Of a stretch of 10,827 bases of DNA, positions 6,382 to 10,827 are shown in pieces (position 1 is the stretch's first letter; every line of letters begins with the position of its first letter). This DNA is from Fidelibacterota bacterium (lineage in GTDB: Bacteria; Bipolaricaulota; Bipolaricaulia; Bipolaricaulales; Bipolaricaulaceae). The DNA is taken from the NCBI GenBank assembly GCA_024277405.1, contig JAJRVI010000131.1, positions 1 through 10,827 of the forward strand, written 5' to 3'. A model generated the notes under the pieces. It did no database searches and was not told the DNA's origin. It was given only the letters and a program-made list of their open reading frames with translations. The position numbers and the translations under genes are program-made.

Positions 6382-7301
6382 CCCCGCTCGTCCAGGTACC
6401 GCACGAGCTGGACCCACTCCCCGATGGGCTCCCCCCCCATGCGCGTGATCGCCCAGGAGTAGCGCCACAGGTCGTCGGGGAGGACGAAGTACGCGCGGCC
6501 CTCCCGGCGGCGCATGACCTCGGCCGTGGCGGCGCCGAGGAGGGCGAGGAAGACCCGGGGATCCCCGTCCAGGACGATCGGGGCCTGCACGGTGGCTCCC
6601 CCCCAGTACCTCCCCGTCTGGAGGGCCACGAGCCCCACGAGCTCGCCGTCGACCTCGGCGGCGATGGCGGACCGCCGGATCCCCACCAGGCGCAGGGGCC
6701 AAGGGGCGAAGGCCGCGTTCAGGCGCGAGAGCCGCCGGAGCGAGCCCTTCCCCAGGTCGGGGGGGACGAGCCTCGCCACGTCGCCCCGTGTCCCCACCCG
6801 GACGGCGACCCCCTTGGGGACCACGGGCAGGGCGCGGGGCGGGAGGGGGACGGAGTAGATCCTGACCCTACCGTACGATTCCATCCCCACGGACGCGCAG
6901 AGCTCGAGGGCCGCCGCGTTGTCCGCGCGCACCGATCCCAGGACCAGCGGGGCCCCTCTTCCCCTCAGGTCGGCGAAGGCGTGCCGCATGAGGGACTTGG
7001 CCACCCCCCGGCCCCGGGCCTCCCGGGCCACGGCGATCCCAGAGAGGACGGGTGGCCGCCCGTCGAACTGTCCCAGGACGCCGATGACCTCATCCCCCTG
7101 GCGCGCCACCCAGACCTCGAACCGCAGCCCCAGGAGCCCCAGGGCCCGCAGGAGGAGGCGGTCGAGGGCGAGGAGGAAGCGGAGGACCCGCTCCGCCCGG
7201 GCCAGGTTCGCCCCCCAGGTGGAGAGCTCCCCGGCGAACGCCTCCCGCAGGAGCTCCATCGCCCGGGGCACGTCCTCCCGTCGGATCCCACGTATCTCCA
7301 T
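6378..7301 (-). CDS. GNAT-family N-acetyltransferase with tandem GNAT-like halves
   Basis: This protein probably transfers an acetyl group from acetyl-CoA to an amine. The substrate is not deducible. From the ATG at 7301 it has 307 residues. The N-terminal half (about 1-150) is a clear GNAT domain: IRREDVPRAMELL at the start, VLSGIAVAREARGRGVAKSL containing the acetyl-CoA pyrophosphate loop R96-G-R-G-V-A101, and NAAALELCASVGM as the final helix. The C-terminal half (about 160-307) restarts with VAVRVGTRGDVARL, resembling a second, degenerate GNAT fold without an obvious CoA loop. A GTG two codons upstream (7307) is an alternative start. ATG is preferred because a TAAGAT hexamer ends 9 nt before it, which would leave the GTG too close. 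The TGA overlaps the holA ATG, so the two are probably translated from one mRNA. Confidence 0.85.
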   Translation of the reverse strand: MEIRGIRREDVPRAMELLREAFAGELSTWGANLARAERVLRFLLALDRLLLRALGLLGLRFEVWVARQGDEVIGVLGQFDGRPPVLSGIAVAREARGRGVAKSLMRHAFADLRGRGAPLVLGSVRADNAAALELCASVGMESYGRVRIYSVPLPPRALPVVPKGVAVRVGTRGDVARLVPPDLGKGSLRRLSRLNAAFAPWPLRLVGIRRSAIAAEVDGELVGLVALQTGRYWGGATVQAPIVLDGDPRVFLALLGAATAEVMRRREGRAYFVLPDDLWRYSWAITRMGGEPIGEWVQLVRYLDERG

Positions 7302-7310
7302 CCGCACGGT

Positions 7311-7316
7311 ATCTTA
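7311..7316 (-). promoter_or_regulatory. Putative -10 element of the GNAT-holA unit
   Basis: TAAGAT reads on the minus strand 9 nt before the ATG at 7301. There is no Shine-Dalgarno site between them, matching the leaderless pattern at mgtE and fabK. No convincing -35 hexamer is visible. Confidence 0.4.
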
Positions 7317-7362
7317 GCCGAAGCCCGGGGAGATACGGAAAAGGACGGGGGGACCACACGGT

Positions 7363-7391
7363 TTGGGGCGGACGTCCACGGCCGCTATATT
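7363..7391 (+). promoter_or_regulatory. Putative promoter of the fabK-mutS2 unit
   Basis: TTGGGG (7363-7368) and TATATT (7386-7391) are separated by 17 nt. This is the ideal sigma-70 spacing, with a partial -35 match. The -10 ends 8 nt before the fabK ATG, so the predicted mRNA has almost no leader, and no Shine-Dalgarno site is present. A GGACGTCC palindrome at 7370-7377 lies in the spacer and could be an operator, but it is short. Confidence 0.5.
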
Positions 7392-7399
7392 TGTGCGTC

Positions 7400-8335
7400 A
7401 TGGCCAACAGGATCTGTGAACTGTTGGGGATCGAATACCCCATCTTTTCCGGGGGGATGGCCCACGTGGCCCGGGCCCCCCTGGTGGCCGCCGTCTCCGA
7501 GGCGGGGGGATTGGGGATCATCGGCGCGGGCGGCATGTCCCCGGAGGACCTGGAGCGGGAGATCGCGGAGGTACGGAAGCGCACGCGGAGGCCCTTCGGG
7601 GTGAACCTCATGCTCCTGGACCCCAACGTCCCCGAGCAGGTGGAGGTGGTGGTGCGGGCCCGGGTGGCCTTGGTCACCACCGGCGCCGGGAGCCCGGCCA
7701 AGTACATGGACGCCCTCAAGGGGGCGGGGATAAAGGTCTTCCCCGTGGTGCCCGCGGTGAGCTTGGCAGTGCGGATGGAGCGGTACGGAGCGGACGGGGT
7801 GATCGCCGAGGGGATGGAGTCCGGGGGACACATCGGCACCCTGACCACCATGGCCCTGGTGCCCCAGGTGGTGGACGCCGTGTCCATCCCGGTGGTGGCC
7901 GCCGGGGGGATCGCCGACGGCCGCGGCATGGCCGCCGCCCTCGCCCTGGGGGCGGAGGGGGTCCAGGTGGGGACCAGGTTCGTGGCCTCCGAGGAAGCCC
8001 CGGTGCACCCCAACTACAAGCGGGCGATCCTCAAGGCCCGCGACAGGGACACCATCGTCACCGGGAGGACCCTGGGGCGTCCGGTGCGGTGTCTCCTCAA
8101 CAAGCTCACCAAGACCCTGGCCCGCTACGAGAAGGAGGGCCGCGATCCCGAGGAGTTCGAGGCCCTGGCGGTGGGGGGATTGAGGCGCGCCGTGTACGAC
8201 GGCGACCTGGAGACGGGATCGTTGATGGCGGGCCAGATAGCGGGGCTCATCCGGGATATAAAGCCGGTGCGGGAGATCATCGAGGAGATGGTGGTGGAGG
8301 CCCGGGAGATCCTCTCCCGGGGGGTGGATTTCTAG
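7400..8335 (+). CDS. fabK: FMN-dependent enoyl-[ACP] reductase, FabK type
   Basis: FabK-type enzymes reduce trans-2-enoyl-ACP in the last step of each fatty-acid elongation cycle. They are FMN-dependent TIM barrels of the nitronate monooxygenase superfamily. The 311 residues match FabK (about 320). Diagnostic segments run in order: ICELLGIEYPIFSGGMA at the N-terminus, AAVSEAGGLGIIGAGG, PFGVNLML, VTTGAGSP, then GMESGGHIG with His144 at the position of the FabK catalytic histidine. AAGGIADGRGMAAALALGA and GTRFVAS complete the FMN phosphate site. GSLMAGQIAGLI near the C-terminus is typical of FabK rather than of 2-nitropropane dioxygenase. The start is ATG 7400. A TTG at 7391 is in frame but belongs to the -10 hexamer. 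A nitronate monooxygenase annotation is the main alternative. The TAG stop abuts the mutS2 ATG. Confidence 0.85.
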   Translation: MANRICELLGIEYPIFSGGMAHVARAPLVAAVSEAGGLGIIGAGGMSPEDLEREIAEVRKRTRRPFGVNLMLLDPNVPEQVEVVVRARVALVTTGAGSPAKYMDALKGAGIKVFPVVPAVSLAVRMERYGADGVIAEGMESGGHIGTLTTMALVPQVVDAVSIPVVAAGGIADGRGMAAALALGAEGVQVGTRFVASEEAPVHPNYKRAILKARDRDTIVTGRTLGRPVRCLLNKLTKTLARYEKEGRDPEEFEALAVGGLRRAVYDGDLETGSLMAGQIAGLIRDIKPVREIIEEMVVEAREILSRGVDF

Positions 8336-10639
8336 ATGGGGGTCGCCAACGACCGGACGTTACGGGACCTGGAGTACGACAAGGTCCTCGAGCTCGTCTC
8401 CCGTCACGCCGCCTCGCCCCTGGGACGGGAGGCGGTGTTGTCCCTCGAGCCCCGGGACGACCTCGAGGCGGTCCGCCGGGAGTTCCGGCTGGTGGAGGAG
8501 ATGCGGGAGGCGGTGGCCCGGGGGTTCGTCCCCGGGGGACTCACCGATATCCGCCCCATCCTCGATGAAGCCCGGGCCCACGGGGACCTTGACCCCGAAA
8601 AGCTCCTGGATGTAGCGGACTTCATCGAGGCGGCGATGCGAATCCGCGTGGAGCTCTCGAGCCCCCGCTACCCCGGGCTCTCCCGTCTCGTGGAGGGGCT
8701 ATCGGACCAGCGGGCGCTGCTCGCCGCCATCCGGAGGATGATCGACGAGCACGGGAGGATCCGGGAGGACGCCACCCCCGCCCTCCGGCTCCTCCACCGC
8801 CAGCGGCGGGAGCTCGTGCGGGAGCTGACACAACACCTGCGGGCGTTCATCGACCGCCACCGGGAGCTGGTCCAGGACCCGGTGATCACCCAGCGGGGGG
8901 GAAGACTCGTAGTGCCCATGAAATCGGGGGCCCAGGGGCTAGTGGAGCTCGTCGTCCACGATACCTCCGCCACCGGCCAAACGGTGTTCGCCGAGCCCGC
9001 CACCGCCGTGCGCGCCAACAACCGCCTCCGGGAGATCGAGGACGAGATCGAACGCGAGATCCGCCGGATCCGGGTGGAGCTCGTGGCCCGGCTCCACGCG
9101 GAGGAGCGGGACCTCCTCCGGGATATCGGGATCCTCGCTCGGATAGATTCCCTCTACGCCCGGGCCCGCTACGCCGAGGCGGCCGATGCGGTGATCCCCG
9201 AGTTGGGGGAGCGGGGGCCGGTGGAGCTGGTGGAGGCGCGCCATCCCCTGCTCGGGGAGCGGGCCGTCCCCATTACCATCGCCCTGGGCGACCCCCAGCG
9301 GATGGTGGTGCTCACCGGGCCCAACACCGGGGGGAAGACGGTGACCTTGAAGACGATCGGGCTGTTCGTGCTGCTCGCCCAGGCGGGGGTGCCCCTCCCC
9401 GCCTCCCCCAGGACGAGGCTCAGGCTCTTCCGCAAGGTCAGGTCCGATATCGGCGAGGAGCAGTCCATCGAGCAGTCCCTTTCCACCTTCTCCTCCCACA
9501 TGGTGAATATCGTGGGGATCCTCTCAGAGGCGGACCCCGACACGTTGGTCCTCCTGGACGAGCTCGGGGCGGGGACCGATCCCCAGGAGGGAGCGGCCCT
9601 GGGGCTGGCGATCCTGGAGTACCTCCTCTCCACCGGGGCCACGGCGGCGGTGGCCACCCACCTAACCCCGCTGAAGAACTTCGCCATCATGCACCCCGAG
9701 GTGAAGTCCTGCTCCATGGAGTTCGACCTCGAGACCCTCTCCCCCACTTACCGGGTGCTGGAGGGGGTGCCGGGGAGCTCCTGTGCGCTGATCATCGCCG
9801 AGCGGCTGGGCCTGCCCGGGGAGATCGTGGAGGCGGCGCGGTCGCATTTCTCCTCGGGGGAGGTGAGGGCGGAGGAGATCATCCGGGCCCTGATGGAGGA
9901 ACGGTCCAAGCTGGAGCGGGCCAGGCGGGAGCTGGAGGAGGAGCTTTCCCGGACCAGGACCCTGAGGGAGGAGTACGAACGGAAGCTCGAGCGGTTGCGG
10001 GAGAGGAGGAGGGCCGAGCTCGGCCGGGAACTTTCGCGCCTGGAGGCGGAGATCCGCCGCGCCAAGCGGGAGATAGAACGCCTCATCTCCGTGGCCAAGG
10101 AGGGGGACCTCGAGGCGCGGCGGGCGGCCCTCAGGCGCTTGGAGGCGCTCACGGAACGCGTGGGCGCCGTTTCCCCGCGGAAGGAGGGCCCGGCCCCGGT
10201 GTTCGAGGTGGGCCAGACGGTGCGGTTCCGGGCCACCAGGGCCCTGGGGGTGGTGAGGGCCGTGGACGGGGAGCGGGTGGAGGTGGAGATCAAGGGGAAG
10301 CGTATCTGGCTCGATCCCCGGGAGCTCGAGCCCGCGCAGCCGCCACGGCCTCCGGCCCCCCTCCCGCCGCGGCCCGATGTGCGGGTGAAGGGCGGTGTGG
10401 ACCTCGAGCTCTACGTGCACGGGATGAACGTCCAGGAGGCGCTACGGGAGGTGGAGGCCTGGCTCGACAAGCTCCTGCTCTCCGGGTTCCGCGTGGGCCA
10501 CATCATCCACGGCAAGGGCACCGGGGCCCTGCGCCGGGCGATCCACGAGTACCTCGAGACCGTGCCCTACGTGAAGGGGTTCCGCCTAGCCCCGCCGGAG
10601 GAGGGGGGGGAGGGCGTGACCATCGTGGAGCTCGAGTGA
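8336..10639 (+). CDS. mutS2: MutS2 family ATPase/endonuclease with C-terminal Smr domain
   Basis: MutS2 is a MutS-like ATPase that lacks the mismatch-recognition domain. In different bacteria it suppresses homologous recombination or rescues collided ribosomes. The 767 residues are standard. An N-terminal core and clamp region (about 1-300) is followed by the ATPase domain with Walker A GPNTGGKT (328-335), Walker B LLDELGAGTD with Asp408 and Glu409, and the switch ATHLTPLK. A long, highly charged coiled coil (about 510-600) leads to a KOW-like beta domain (about 618-662). The Smr nuclease domain (about 688-767) carries HGKGTG at 725-730. The usual Smr LDLR/LDLH motif reads LYVH (692-695), so the conserved Asp is replaced by Tyr. 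The ATG directly follows the fabK TAG in the same frame. Only a weak GGGGTGG precedes it, so translation is probably coupled to fabK. Confidence 0.96.
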   Translation: MGVANDRTLRDLEYDKVLELVSRHAASPLGREAVLSLEPRDDLEAVRREFRLVEEMREAVARGFVPGGLTDIRPILDEARAHGDLDPEKLLDVADFIEAAMRIRVELSSPRYPGLSRLVEGLSDQRALLAAIRRMIDEHGRIREDATPALRLLHRQRRELVRELTQHLRAFIDRHRELVQDPVITQRGGRLVVPMKSGAQGLVELVVHDTSATGQTVFAEPATAVRANNRLREIEDEIEREIRRIRVELVARLHAEERDLLRDIGILARIDSLYARARYAEAADAVIPELGERGPVELVEARHPLLGERAVPITIALGDPQRMVVLTGPNTGGKTVTLKTIGLFVLLAQAGVPLPASPRTRLRLFRKVRSDIGEEQSIEQSLSTFSSHMVNIVGILSEADPDTLVLLDELGAGTDPQEGAALGLAILEYLLSTGATAAVATHLTPLKNFAIMHPEVKSCSMEFDLETLSPTYRVLEGVPGSSCALIIAERLGLPGEIVEAARSHFSSGEVRAEEIIRALMEERSKLERARRELEEELSRTRTLREEYERKLERLRERRRAELGRELSRLEAEIRRAKREIERLISVAKEGDLEARRAALRRLEALTERVGAVSPRKEGPAPVFEVGQTVRFRATRALGVVRAVDGERVEVEIKGKRIWLDPRELEPAQPPRPPAPLPPRPDVRVKGGVDLELYVHGMNVQEALREVEAWLDKLLLSGFRVGHIIHGKGTGALRRAIHEYLETVPYVKGFRLAPPEEGGEGVTIVELE

Positions 10640-10640
10640 A

Positions 10641-10647
10641 GGGAGGT
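10641..10647 (+). promoter_or_regulatory. Shine-Dalgarno for the HD-domain gene
   Basis: GGGAGGT immediately follows the mutS2 stop and lies 6 nt before the ATG at 10654. Confidence 0.65.
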
Positions 10648-10653
10648 ATCGCG

Positions 10654-10827
10654 ATGACGCGGGATGAGGCGTTGGCGTTGGTGAAGGAGAGGATCAAGAA
10701 CCGGAACCTGGTGAAGCACTGTCTCGCGGTGGAAGCGGCCATGCGGGCCCTGGCCCCTAGATTCGCCGGGGACCCGGAGAGATGGGGCCTGGCGGGCCTC
10801 CTACACGACCTGGACTACGAGGAGACC
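10654..10827 (+). CDS. HD-domain phosphohydrolase-like protein (3' end outside window)
   Basis: Only the first 58 codons are visible. The start MTRDEALALVKERIKNRNL is followed by KHCLAVEAAMRALA, with His22 as the first expected metal ligand. WGLAGLLHDLDYEE has the HD pair at His51-Asp52. This arrangement matches the small HDIG/HD hydrolases found widely in thermophiles and clostridia, which hydrolyse phosphate esters using a divalent metal. The physiological substrate is unknown. A good Shine-Dalgarno site precedes the ATG, 14 bp after mutS2, so it is probably the third gene of the fabK-mutS2 unit. The domain call is strong; the exact function is open because the rest is missing. Confidence 0.85.
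   Translation, partial: MTRDEALALVKERIKNRNLVKHCLAVEAAMRALAPRFAGDPERWGLAGLLHDLDYEET

Noticed and set aside
7317..7385. Riboswitch or structured leader in the fabK/GNAT divergent region
   Set aside because: The region is only about 100 bp and holds two outward promoters close to each ATG, which leaves no transcribed leader on either side.

Overview
This is a gene-dense, very GC-rich bacterial chromosome segment (roughly two-thirds G+C by eye). Most gene ends are abutting or overlapping, and there is no gene-free stretch longer than about 100 bases. All the recognisable genes are housekeeping types: ribokinase, cysteinyl-tRNA synthetase, MgtE, YajC/SecD, clamp-loader delta, FabK-type enoyl reductase, MutS2 and an HD-domain protein. 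I see no mobile element, CRISPR array, tRNA or rRNA. The bias for Arg over Lys and the G/C third positions fit a thermophilic or deep-branching uncultivated lineage. SecD is a separate protein with no secF beside it, which argues against Thermus, where SecDF is fused. I cannot name the phylum from this sequence alone.

Layout: (1) 2-529 (+), the C-terminal part of ribokinase, convergent with (2) 537-1934 (-), cysS. A small perfect hairpin contains both stop codons. (3) From a 50-bp divergent region runs a rightward cluster: mgtE (1985-3310), an unknown small membrane protein (3307-3798), yajC (3803-4081) and secD (4095-5495). (4) A leftward pair, a GNAT-type acetyltransferase (7301-6378) followed by holA, overlaps by 4 bp and converges on secD. 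(5) From a second divergent region runs a rightward cluster: fabK (7400-8335), mutS2 (8336-10639) and the start of an HD-domain gene (10654 to the window end).

The main surprise is holA. Its reading frame is closed by an amber TAG at 5760-5758 after 207 codons, yet the same frame continues with 97 codons that look like the missing C-terminal collar domain of the delta subunit, ending at 5464 inside the 3' end of secD. This is either a sequencing or assembly error (one C-to-T change from CAG is the simplest), a real nonsense mutation or strain variant in a normally essential gene, or stop-codon readthrough. Two other genes (yajC and fabK) end normally at TAG, so genome-wide reassignment of TAG is not supported. 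The fabK TAG is followed directly and in frame by the mutS2 ATG.

A second pattern is promoter-like. Three genes at the head of transcription units (mgtE, fabK, the GNAT gene) have a TATATT or TAAGAT hexamer ending only 8-10 nt before the ATG and no Shine-Dalgarno sequence, which suggests leaderless mRNAs. The internal genes yajC, secD and the HD gene carry clear AGGAGG-like sites.
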